Assembly (NCBI GenBank): GCA_028694275.1
Contig: JAQUTS010000016.1
Coordinates: 1 to 18,775 of the forward strand
DNA: 18,775 nucleotides
DNA from: Candidatus Gastranaerophilales bacterium
Lineage (GTDB): Bacteria > Cyanobacteriota > Vampirovibrionia > Gastranaerophilales > CAJFVJ01
Reading direction: 5' to 3'
Positions 12,623 through 18,775 of this stretch are shown here, piece by piece. The notes under the pieces were generated by a model, which saw only the letters and a program-made list of their open reading frames with translations, was not told where the DNA came from and searched no databases. Position 1 is the first letter of the stretch; each line of letters opens with the position of its first letter. A program made the translations under genes and the position numbers.

Positions 12623-13711
12623 ATGGACATAACAGTAGTTTTATTAATTTTAGTAATAATTGTATCACTTGTTTTTGAATATATTAACGGATTCCATGAT
12701 GCTGCAAACGCAATATCAATGGCAATTTCAACAAAAGCCCTAAGCCCGAGATATGCAATTTTGTACGCGGCAGTGCTGGATTTTGCAGGAGCTCTTTGCG
12801 GCACACACGTTGCAAAAACAATCGGCTCAGGCATCGTCTCCCCTGATTCAATTACACAGCTTGTAATTCTTTGTGCTCTTTTGGGCGCAATTATTTGGAA
12901 CTTGATTACCTGGTGGTTCGGACTTCCTTCAAGCTCATCGCACGCATTAATCGGCGGATTGCTGGGTGCTTCTTTAATGCATTCATCTTTATTGCTTGGT
13001 AAACCGCATCCTCTGATAATAACAATACCTCCTTTGAGTTTTTCGCATCCGTCTTTTGCGGTTGTCGATATGCACAATCTGATAGACAAAGTACTTTTGC
13101 CGATGATAACTTCACCGCTTTTGGGCTTTGCTGTGGGGTTTTTGGTGGTTTTGGTGTTGCTTAGATTTTTGCACAAAATCAAACCTGAAATTCTAAACAA
13201 AAGATTCAGAAAAATGCAGCTTCTCTCAGCAGGGTTTTTGGCATTTAGCCATGGTTCAAACGATGCACAAAAAACAATGGGTATTATAACTCTATCATTA
13301 ATCACTTTCGGAGCTTTGGACGGTAAAAATTTCGATATTCCGCTCTGGGTAATATGTCTTTGTGCAACAACTCTTGCAATGGGTACAATGACAGGCGGTA
13401 TGAAAATAATCAAAACTCTAAGTTCAAAAGTAATCAAAATGAAACCCCCTCACGGTTTTTCTGTTGAAATGGCATCAGCCAGTATCATTTTGACCGCATC
13501 ACATTTTGGTATTCCTGTCAGCACAACACACATCACATCAGCTGCGATTATGGGTGTAGGAAGTATGGTAAAATGCTCCGCAGTCAAATGGGGCATCGTC
13601 AAAAACATAGTTGTGGCCTGGATTTTCACAATTCCTGTTACTATTATACTCTCCGGCAGCATTTATTATGTGTTGCTTAAATCTCCGATGTTTTGTAACT
13701 GCGGCGGTTAA
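12623..13711 (+). CDS. pit: PiT-family inorganic phosphate permease
   Basis: Integral membrane low-affinity phosphate transporter of the PiT/SLC20 family, 362 residues with about ten hydrophobic segments. The two inverted family repeats are present: GFHDAANAI (23-31) with GLPSSSSHALIGG (about 100-112), and FSHGSNDAQKTMGII (about 208-222) with GIPVSTTHITSAAIMG (about 298-313). The Asp and Asn of GFHDAAN and HGSNDAQ are the conserved phosphate/cation-binding positions. Metal-phosphate/proton or sodium symport cannot be told apart from sequence. It sits 24 bp after the DUF47 gene with GTGAG before ATG 12623, and is ended by a terminator. Confidence 0.96.
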   Translation: MDITVVLLILVIIVSLVFEYINGFHDAANAISMAISTKALSPRYAILYAAVLDFAGALCGTHVAKTIGSGIVSPDSITQLVILCALLGAIIWNLITWWFGLPSSSSHALIGGLLGASLMHSSLLLGKPHPLIITIPPLSFSHPSFAVVDMHNLIDKVLLPMITSPLLGFAVGFLVVLVLLRFLHKIKPEILNKRFRKMQLLSAGFLAFSHGSNDAQKTMGIITLSLITFGALDGKNFDIPLWVICLCATTLAMGTMTGGMKIIKTLSSKVIKMKPPHGFSVEMASASIILTASHFGIPVSTTHITSAAIMGVGSMVKCSAVKWGIVKNIVVAWIFTIPVTIILSGSIYYVLLKSPMFCNCGG

Positions 13712-13736
13712 TCGAACTGATTTTAAAAACTTAAAG

Positions 13737-13767
13737 AAGAGGGTTATTCAAAAAGCCCTCTTTTTTT
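13737..13767 (+). terminator. Intrinsic terminator of the phosphate operon
   Basis: AAGAGGG (13737-13743) pairs with CCCTCTT (13756-13762), 12-nt loop, followed by further T's to 13767; 25 nt after the pit stop. Confidence 0.88.
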
Positions 13768-13784
13768 AAATAGCAAAACAAAGG

Positions 13785-13813
13785 AAAAAGTTGCCGAAGA
13801 ACCCTCCGGCAAC
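13785..13813 (-). terminator. Intrinsic terminator of the AAA+/M41 protease gene
   Basis: On the minus strand GTTGCCG (13813-13807) pairs with CGGCAAC (13796-13790), 10-nt loop, followed by TTTTT (13789-13785). It lies about 50 nt after the protease stop, back to back with the pit terminator. Confidence 0.88.
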
Positions 13814-13864
13814 TGCTATATCATTAGAGGTCGCTTATGCGCCACTAAAGAATGAAAGTTACGC

Positions 13865-16474
13865 TTAAATGAGTTTGAAGAGAAGTTTGTTAATTCCCTT
13901 TTTGCTGTTTTGCGCAATTTTGATGGTCTGAGTGATTTTATTTTGAAGCTTGAGGAATTCTTTTTCTTTGCCTGTATCTTTGAGCCATTTTTCTCTCAAA
14001 ATAGAGAACTGCTCCCCTGATAAGTTATTCCCGCCTTTACCGGCATTCGCTTCGTATTTTTTGACGTAATCATCAAGAAAATCCTTATGGAACTCCACAA
14101 TCATCTTAGCAACTTTGTGCCCTGTATTTGAGAATAATTCCATATCTTTTTTGACTTCTTTTGCATATGTGCCCATAAAAGGACTTTTTTCATCCAAAGA
14201 CAACTGCGGTGTATGCACACCAAGGCCCCATTTGGTTACCGCTGCTTGAATTGTTTTTGTTGCATTTTCAAGATCACCTGAAACTCCTGCACCATGCCCC
14301 ATAGAGTCATATCTTGGCTCAGCAAGACCACCCGCATAACTTGTAGCAACAGAGGCTATTACAGATTTGAAGTTTGGCATGTCTTTAGGTTTTTGATGGA
14401 ATACAGCACCCAAAAACTCGCCCCTTTCATCAAGTGTAATGAAAGAAATATCCTGATTTTTTAACGTATCAAGAACAACAGCATGGCCTCCTTCATGGCG
14501 AACAACCATCTTTTTATCATCCGCTGTCAAATCCGATTTTTTCATAGGCCCAACAGCAACCTGCAAGAAACCTTCTACAACATCATTGTGGGTAATAACC
14601 TTGTTATCAGATCTTTTTGCGACAATTTTGGCCGCTTTTGTCATAATTTCAGCAAGCTCAGCACCACTCATGCCCGCTGTCATTTGAGAAGCTTCTTTGA
14701 TGATTTTGGCCTTTTCAATTTCATTGGCAAAAGGTTTGCCTTTTGCGTGAATAGCCAAGATTTCTTGTCTTGCTTCGACGTTTCTTGATGGGGCAGGAAC
14801 TTCTAAAATATCATCAAACCTTCCTGCACGTTTTAGCGCAGGGTCAAGAATATCAGCCCTATTTGTCGCAGCCATAACAATGACTCTGACTTTTGATTCT
14901 TTGTTGCTGAAGCCATCCATCTCTGTAAGAAGCTGGTTAAGAGTTTTTTCCGTCTCATCGCTTCCGCCGCCTTCGCCTTTTCGCTGTTTGCCTATAGCAT
15001 CAATTTCATCAATAAAGATAATCGCCGTCTTTTTCTCTGATTGGGCAGCAGCCTTTTTGGCGGTGTCAAAAAGTTCTCTCACACGCTGAGCACCAACACC
15101 GACATATTTTTCGACAAATTCACTACCTGATGCCGCAATGAAAGGAACTCCGGCCTCACCGGCAATAGCACGTGCAATAAGAGTTTTACCCGTACCGGGT
15201 TCTCCATGCATCAAAATACCTTTAGGAGCTTTTTGGCCTGTAGCAAGGAATTTTTTGGGGTCTTTGATATAAGCCAAAATACCTTCTTGGATATTTTCTT
15301 TTACATCTTTGATACCACCCACATCGCTAAGACGTGTTTTGACATTTTCTGCCAGTTGGAACTGCCCCGATGATTTTTTCATCCCTGCTAAAAGATCCGA
15401 ATGATTATCAAAGAATCTTTTTACATCAGGAGCCGTAAGAGTTGCATTAGTCAGATAAGTTTTTTTAGAATGCATTTCATTCAACTTGGCAGATACGGCC
15501 AAATCAAGCACATTCAAAGCTTTATTTGGGAATGCCGCATCGCTTTTTGTTACAGCCCCATCCACCAAAGCATCAATCGCACTGTCAGTAACTTTGACAT
15601 GTACATCTTGATATCTTTTCAAGACAGAACTTGTAAACCTGTGATCTGTTTTCAAAAGTTCTTTTGCATCTTTTGACCCAAGACCGTCAAAGTCCACTCT
15701 TGGCAAGCCTTCTATAAATTTAGGCTTCAAGAAGCTCTCACCCACCATCAATTCTTCTTGGGATTTAGGCTTGAGCATATTTTTATCTATCATCCCGATA
15801 ACATGTGTATTTTTTAAGTTACCTTGCTTCAAATAAGAAGTTGGCGTAATACCTTTATCTAAAAGGCCCTGAACCATCGCTGTAAGATCTGTTACAAAAA
15901 TAACTTTGTTGGATCTGACATCTTTTGTCATTATTTGATTAACAGCTTCATGAGGAAGAAGACCCTTTTTGGCCGCTTCTTTTGTATCTACAATAAAAAC
16001 TTGCGTATCATAAGGCGAAAGACCGGTATTTTTGTATTTGCCCTTTTGTATATTATCAGAAAACTTGTGAATCAAAAGCTCAGGCGTAACATCTTTGTCA
16101 TGAGCCAAAATAACATTTTTGTCAGGCCCTAAAGAAATAGCCAAATCATTTGCCGTTGACTCATAAAAAGGCGTTCTGTATTTTTTATAAGTGGGTGTTT
16201 CTGTCACATTAGTTCTATATGAAGGCTCTGCATCATATATGGTCGAAAGTTCATAATTACTGCCTTTGAAGCTCAAAGACTGCGCCACTTTATTGTGAGG
16301 CTGAGTACCGGTAAACGTCAGAAAATTCGCTTTTAAATTTTCTGAAGTGTAACTCTTTGAAAGACCCGTCTTTAAAACGGGAAGCTTCTGAGGAGTTTTT
16401 GTAACTTTTGCATGCGCATTTGGAACCGCGGGCACGCTAACGCCCGCAGTAACAGAAGTAATTTCTCTTACCAT
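13865..16474 (-). CDS. Soluble FtsH-like AAA+/M41 metalloprotease with degenerate Clp-D1-like N-terminus
   Basis: Protein of 869 residues. Residues 380-640 are an FtsH-type AAA+ domain: Walker A GEPGTGKT (424-431), pore loop FVEKYVGVG (453-461, Tyr where FtsH usually has Phe), Walker B IIFIDE (485-490), sensor AATNR (N538), arginine fingers R549/R552 in KRAGRFDD. Residues 650-810 are an M41 peptidase: HEGGH (660-664) and the third zinc ligand D734 in SGDLENATK. FtsH normally has two N-terminal membrane helices; here there are none. Instead residues 120-340 resemble ClpB/ClpC D1 in order: VIFVTDLTAMVQG (191-203) like 'iLFIDEiHtlvGaG', LKQGNLKNTHVIGMIDKN (215-232) like 'LaRGelr.IGaTT..e', VTDSAIDALV (295-304) and PNKALNVLDLA (316-326) like 'flPDKAIDLiDeA'. 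That copy has no Walker A and Walker B DE is DL, so it should not hydrolyse ATP. Residues 1-80 are low complexity. Start ATG 16474 has only a weak Shine-Dalgarno. Confidence 0.9.
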   Translation of the reverse strand: MVREITSVTAGVSVPAVPNAHAKVTKTPQKLPVLKTGLSKSYTSENLKANFLTFTGTQPHNKVAQSLSFKGSNYELSTIYDAEPSYRTNVTETPTYKKYRTPFYESTANDLAISLGPDKNVILAHDKDVTPELLIHKFSDNIQKGKYKNTGLSPYDTQVFIVDTKEAAKKGLLPHEAVNQIMTKDVRSNKVIFVTDLTAMVQGLLDKGITPTSYLKQGNLKNTHVIGMIDKNMLKPKSQEELMVGESFLKPKFIEGLPRVDFDGLGSKDAKELLKTDHRFTSSVLKRYQDVHVKVTDSAIDALVDGAVTKSDAAFPNKALNVLDLAVSAKLNEMHSKKTYLTNATLTAPDVKRFFDNHSDLLAGMKKSSGQFQLAENVKTRLSDVGGIKDVKENIQEGILAYIKDPKKFLATGQKAPKGILMHGEPGTGKTLIARAIAGEAGVPFIAASGSEFVEKYVGVGAQRVRELFDTAKKAAAQSEKKTAIIFIDEIDAIGKQRKGEGGGSDETEKTLNQLLTEMDGFSNKESKVRVIVMAATNRADILDPALKRAGRFDDILEVPAPSRNVEARQEILAIHAKGKPFANEIEKAKIIKEASQMTAGMSGAELAEIMTKAAKIVAKRSDNKVITHNDVVEGFLQVAVGPMKKSDLTADDKKMVVRHEGGHAVVLDTLKNQDISFITLDERGEFLGAVFHQKPKDMPNFKSVIASVATSYAGGLAEPRYDSMGHGAGVSGDLENATKTIQAAVTKWGLGVHTPQLSLDEKSPFMGTYAKEVKKDMELFSNTGHKVAKMIVEFHKDFLDDYVKKYEANAGKGGNNLSGEQFSILREKWLKDTGKEKEFLKLQNKITQTIKIAQNSKKGINKLLFKLI

Positions 16475-16778
16475 TCAAACCAACTTTCTGCCAGAGCTTA
16501 GATCCGCACGTAAAAATACGCACTAATCCATGAAAACTATTACCAATTTACTTTTTTTGAGAATTTTTTAAATTTCTGCTGTTGTGAAAACTAAAAACAA
16601 CCATATCTTTATTCAATAGTGTACGAATTACACCATTCTTTATAGTTTACAGTTTTTTCAAAATATTTCAACCCTTATTTAATAAATTGTTACATGGGTA
16701 GTAGAACATAAAAATCCAATGTAACCAATAGGGTTAATTACACTGGTATTTTATTTTACAAATTTATTTCTATCATGG

Positions 16779-16824
16779 TTATATAAAAGGTGCTCTTTTT
16801 GCCCCTGAGAGCCCTTATATAAGG
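16779..16824. promoter_or_regulatory. Paired TTATATAA sites upstream of otsA, one in a 12-bp palindrome
   Basis: TTATATAA occurs at 16779-16786 (followed by AAGG) and 16815-16822, the latter within a perfect palindrome CCTTATATAAGG (16813-16824). The palindrome ends 6 bp before the -35 hexamer of the otsA promoter, centred near -47, a usual activator position. Confidence 0.4.
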
Positions 16825-16830
16825 CGGGAC

Positions 16831-16859
16831 TTGGCTTTTGACCGTTTGTATGGTATAAT
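16831..16859 (+). promoter_or_regulatory. Promoter of otsAB
   Basis: TTGGCT (16831-16836), 17-bp spacer, TATAAT (16854-16859) with an extended -10 TGG directly upstream (16851-16853). Transcription start is expected near 16866, giving a leader of about 24 nt. Confidence 0.75.
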
Positions 16860-16877
16860 TGTATTTTCATATCTGAA

Positions 16878-16892
16878 AGGAGGTGCAATATT
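16878..16892 (+). promoter_or_regulatory. Strong Shine-Dalgarno in front of an ATT start codon
   Basis: AAAGGAGGT (16876-16884) is almost fully complementary to the 16S 3' end, and the ATT at 16890-16892 stands at the optimal 6-nt distance. No standard start codon in this frame is within reach of it. Confidence 0.75.
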
Positions 16893-18257
16893 AAGTTAAT
16901 AATTGCAACTAACAGAGCTCCTTACAGCATAAAAAAACCACAGGATGAAATCATAATAGAGAAATCTCCTGGAGGTCTTGTCGCAGCCTTAGACCCTGTA
17001 ATGAAGGAAAACGGCGGTATTTGGGTTTGCGGCGGAGAAACGCTGATAGAAGACTACGATGTCGAGCTCCCGTACACAATAAAGCAGGTTAAATTGACAA
17101 AGAATGAAAGTAAGCACTACTATGACGGGTTTTGCAACACACAAATCTGGCCGCTTTTTCATTATTTTCCTGCAAGATACAAGCTGCATGTAAAAGACTG
17201 GAGCTATTACAAGCAAGTAAACCAAAAATTTGCCAATCAAATAATGGAAATTTTAGAGCCCGATGATTGCATATGGGTACATGACTACCAGCTTATACTT
17301 TTACCCAAGCTCTTAAGAGAAAAAGGCGTCAAAAACAAAATCGGATTCTTTCTTCACATCCCTTTTCCCACATTGGAAATCTACAGGATTTTCCCAAAAA
17401 GATATGAAATCCTTGAGAGTCTTCTGAACTGTGATTTGATAGGTTTTCATACAGAAAGTTACGTCAAACATTTCATAGACTGCGTTGAATATTTTATGTC
17501 CGATCAAGTTGAAATAAACTCCAACATCATAAAACATGACAAAAACAAAAAAACAAAAGTCCTCGCCATGCCTATCAGCATTGACTTTAGGCATATTGAT
17601 AAAGTTGCCCAAAGTGCCGAAGTACTGGCAAAAGCAGAGGAACTTCAAAAAATATTTGATGGACAAATAATCGGCCTTGGCGTTGACAGGCTTGATTATT
17701 CAAAAGGCATAATCGAAAAATTTGAAGGATTAGAGCTATTTTTGGAACAAAATCCTGAATACATAAAAAAACTCTCCTTCATCCAAATTGCCGTCCCTAC
17801 GCGTTCTGATGTGCCTGAATACGCCAAATTGAAAAGAAAAGTAGATGAGACAGTCGGGCGCATAAACGGAAAATTTTCAAAAGAAGGCTGGAGCCCGATA
17901 CATTATATTTATTCAAACCTTAAGCCTCAAGATATCATAGCCTACTATAAATGTGCCGATTTTATTATCGTATCCGCACTTCGTGACGGGCTCAATCTTG
18001 TTGCCAAAGAATATGTGGCTTCTCGCAGCAATAACAGCGGGGCATTGATTTTGAGTGAATTCACGGGAGCCGCAGAAGAAATCCCCCATAAGTTTTTAAT
18101 CAACCCTTATGACACAAATTCAATCGCAACAGCGATAAGAAGGACTCTTGAAAGTGATGAAAAACAAAAAATCCTACAAATGGCAGAACTCAGAAGTTAT
18201 GTCAAAGAGAATGACATTTTTCATTGGCTTGATGCGTTTTTGAGAGAACTTTGTTAA
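16890..18257 (+). CDS. otsA: Trehalose-6-phosphate synthase, probable AUU start
   Basis: GT20 glycosyltransferase joining UDP-glucose (or another NDP-glucose) and glucose 6-phosphate into trehalose 6-phosphate; 455 residues if started at ATT 16890, normal for OtsA. Family residues: N8-R9 in LIIATNRAPYS, PGGLVAAL (27-34), WPLFHY (87-92), VHDYQL (H131), FFLHIPFP, GVDRLDYSKG (264-273, R267 and K272), and DGLNLVAKEY (D366, E374). R9, R267, K272, D366 and E374 match E. coli R9, R262, K267, D361 and E369. The frame is open from 16842 and contains no ATG, GTG or TTG before ATG 17001, which would remove R9 and the GGL loop. ATT 16890 lies 6 nt after AGGAGG (16878-16883). Followed by otsB 13 bp later. 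A glucosylglycerol-phosphate synthase is the main alternative, but adjacent otsB favours trehalose. Confidence 0.93.
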   Translation: MKLIIATNRAPYSIKKPQDEIIIEKSPGGLVAALDPVMKENGGIWVCGGETLIEDYDVELPYTIKQVKLTKNESKHYYDGFCNTQIWPLFHYFPARYKLHVKDWSYYKQVNQKFANQIMEILEPDDCIWVHDYQLILLPKLLREKGVKNKIGFFLHIPFPTLEIYRIFPKRYEILESLLNCDLIGFHTESYVKHFIDCVEYFMSDQVEINSNIIKHDKNKKTKVLAMPISIDFRHIDKVAQSAEVLAKAEELQKIFDGQIIGLGVDRLDYSKGIIEKFEGLELFLEQNPEYIKKLSFIQIAVPTRSDVPEYAKLKRKVDETVGRINGKFSKEGWSPIHYIYSNLKPQDIIAYYKCADFIIVSALRDGLNLVAKEYVASRSNNSGALILSEFTGAAEEIPHKFLINPYDTNSIATAIRRTLESDEKQKILQMAELRSYVKENDIFHWLDAFLRELC

Positions 18258-18270
18258 TGAGGAAACATAT

Positions 18271-18775
18271 ATGAAAAATCTGAATTTGCTGGAAGAAAAA
18301 ATAAATTCAAAGCAAGAAACGCTCTTAATGTTTGATTATGACGGCACACTTTGCCCAATCAAACCGAGGCCTGATCTGGCAAAAATCAACCCTAAGCTTG
18401 CCCAAAAAATAGAAAATATGGCCGATAAAGATTGGATAAAAATAGCCATAATAACAGGCCGTTCTATTAATGATTTTTTGAAAGTGTCGTTATTTTCAAG
18501 TAAAAAAATAACCGTATCGGGGCTTCACGGAGGAGAAATACTCCATAACGGACAACTTGAAATCCAAAAAAGAGACCCAAAAGAAGAAGACATAGCAAAA
18601 AAGTTCCTTTTGGATATTCAAAAACAATGCCAAAACCTGGAGGGAATTCTATTAGAAAATAAGGGCTTTTCAATTGCTTTGCACTACCGTATGGCTACAG
18701 AAAAAATAGCCGAAAAAGCTATTAATATTTTCATGGAATTAATGCATAAATATAATGCGGAAGAATTTTTTAAAA
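18271..18775 (+). CDS. otsB: Trehalose-6-phosphate phosphatase, 5' part (continues past window)
   Basis: First 168 residues of a HAD-superfamily phosphatase that removes phosphate from trehalose 6-phosphate, the second step after OtsA. The HAD motif I is FDYDGTL (21-27) with nucleophile D22 and acid/base D24; the family segments IITGRS, SGLHGGE and ENKGFSIALHYRMA follow in the usual order. ATG 18271 has ATGAGGA 7-8 nt upstream, and the gene begins 13 bp after the otsA stop, so the pair is an operon. The C-terminal part with the remaining HAD motifs lies outside the window. Confidence 0.95.
   Translation, partial: MKNLNLLEEKINSKQETLLMFDYDGTLCPIKPRPDLAKINPKLAQKIENMADKDWIKIAIITGRSINDFLKVSLFSSKKITVSGLHGGEILHNGQLEIQKRDPKEEDIAKKFLLDIQKQCQNLEGILLENKGFSIALHYRMATEKIAEKAINIFMELMHKYNAEEFFK

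Larger units (their letters stand above)
16475..16889. promoter_or_regulatory. Intergenic region between the protease gene and otsA
   Basis: 415 bp, very AT-rich, no credible ORF. It holds an inverted repeat GTGTA-CGAAT-TACAC near 16619-16633, a longer imperfect inverted repeat of GTTACAT and ATGTAAC around 16690-16729, two TTATATAA octamers (16779-16786 and 16815-16822) and the otsA promoter. I could not identify a promoter for the minus-strand protease gene with confidence. Confidence 0.5.

Noticed and set aside
17001..17003. ATG 17001 as the otsA start
   Set aside because: It would remove the conserved N8-R9 and GGL segments, and has no ribosome site, whereas the frame upstream encodes both and carries a strong Shine-Dalgarno.
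17313..17666. Long minus-strand ORF inside otsA, and similar antisense ORFs such as 2681-3124, 3701-4015, 12595-13437 and 8450-8797
   Set aside because: They lie wholly opposite well-supported conserved genes, have low-complexity or mirror-hydrophobic content, and no ribosome sites.

Overview
This AT-rich window carries about fifteen protein-coding genes on both strands and reads as an ordinary chromosomal segment of a motile, fermentative-type bacterium. Genetic code usage is standard (TAA, TAG and TGA all act as stops) and I see no rRNA, tRNA, CRISPR array, transposase or phage gene. The combination of AT-rich DNA, a short flagellin, a class II aldolase of the Helicobacter/Gram-positive type, a NadD-YqeK fusion, and an unusual soluble FtsH-like protein whose N-terminus I cannot place in any standard family would fit the non-photosynthetic cyanobacterial sister lineage (Melainabacteria/Gastranaerophilales). 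That assignment is an inference from overall impression, not from a marker gene.

Layout. (1) 1-2255, plus strand: the 3' end of fructose-bisphosphate aldolase with its terminator, a long regulatory region, flagellin with its terminator, and a small degenerate STAS-domain protein. (2) 2331-4363, plus: a uridine-kinase-family P-loop kinase followed after 2 bp by a NadD-YqeK fusion. (3) 4364-4537: a non-coding stretch with an exact 48-bp direct repeat, each copy containing a terminator-like hairpin, flanking a palindrome. (4) 4538-6166, minus: an unknown protein and a TPR protein. (5) 6265-7080, plus: a B-box zinc-finger membrane protein and a SemiSWEET-like small membrane protein. (6) 7082-8437, minus: an exported phospholipase-D-family protein, divergent from (7) 8504-10769, plus: a U32-family protein (RlhA-like) and a single-domain rhodanese. 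(8) 10762-11673, minus: quinolinate synthase NadA, overlapping the rhodanese gene tail to tail. (9) 11954-13711, plus: a DUF47/PhoU-like protein and a PiT phosphate permease. (10) 13865-16474, minus: an 869-residue soluble AAA+/M41 metalloprotease with an apparent degenerate ClpC/ClpB-D1-like N-terminal module. (11) 16890 to the end, plus: trehalose-6-phosphate synthase and the 5' part of trehalose-6-phosphate phosphatase.

Functional groups. NAD synthesis is represented twice (NadA for the de novo route, NadD-YqeK for the adenylyl transfer step). DUF47 plus PiT form a low-affinity phosphate uptake pair. OtsA plus OtsB form the two-step trehalose pathway under a strong-looking promoter.

The most notable signals are: the AAA+/M41 protein with an inactive Clp-like module in place of the membrane anchor; otsA, which has no ATG, GTG or TTG start able to give a full-length protein but an AUU codon behind a near-perfect Shine-Dalgarno; a hairpin in the flagellin leader that displays a perfect CsrA-type ACANGGANGU motif; three genes with a -10 box exactly 6 nt before ATG and no Shine-Dalgarno, suggesting leaderless transcripts; and the duplicated 48-bp terminator repeat.
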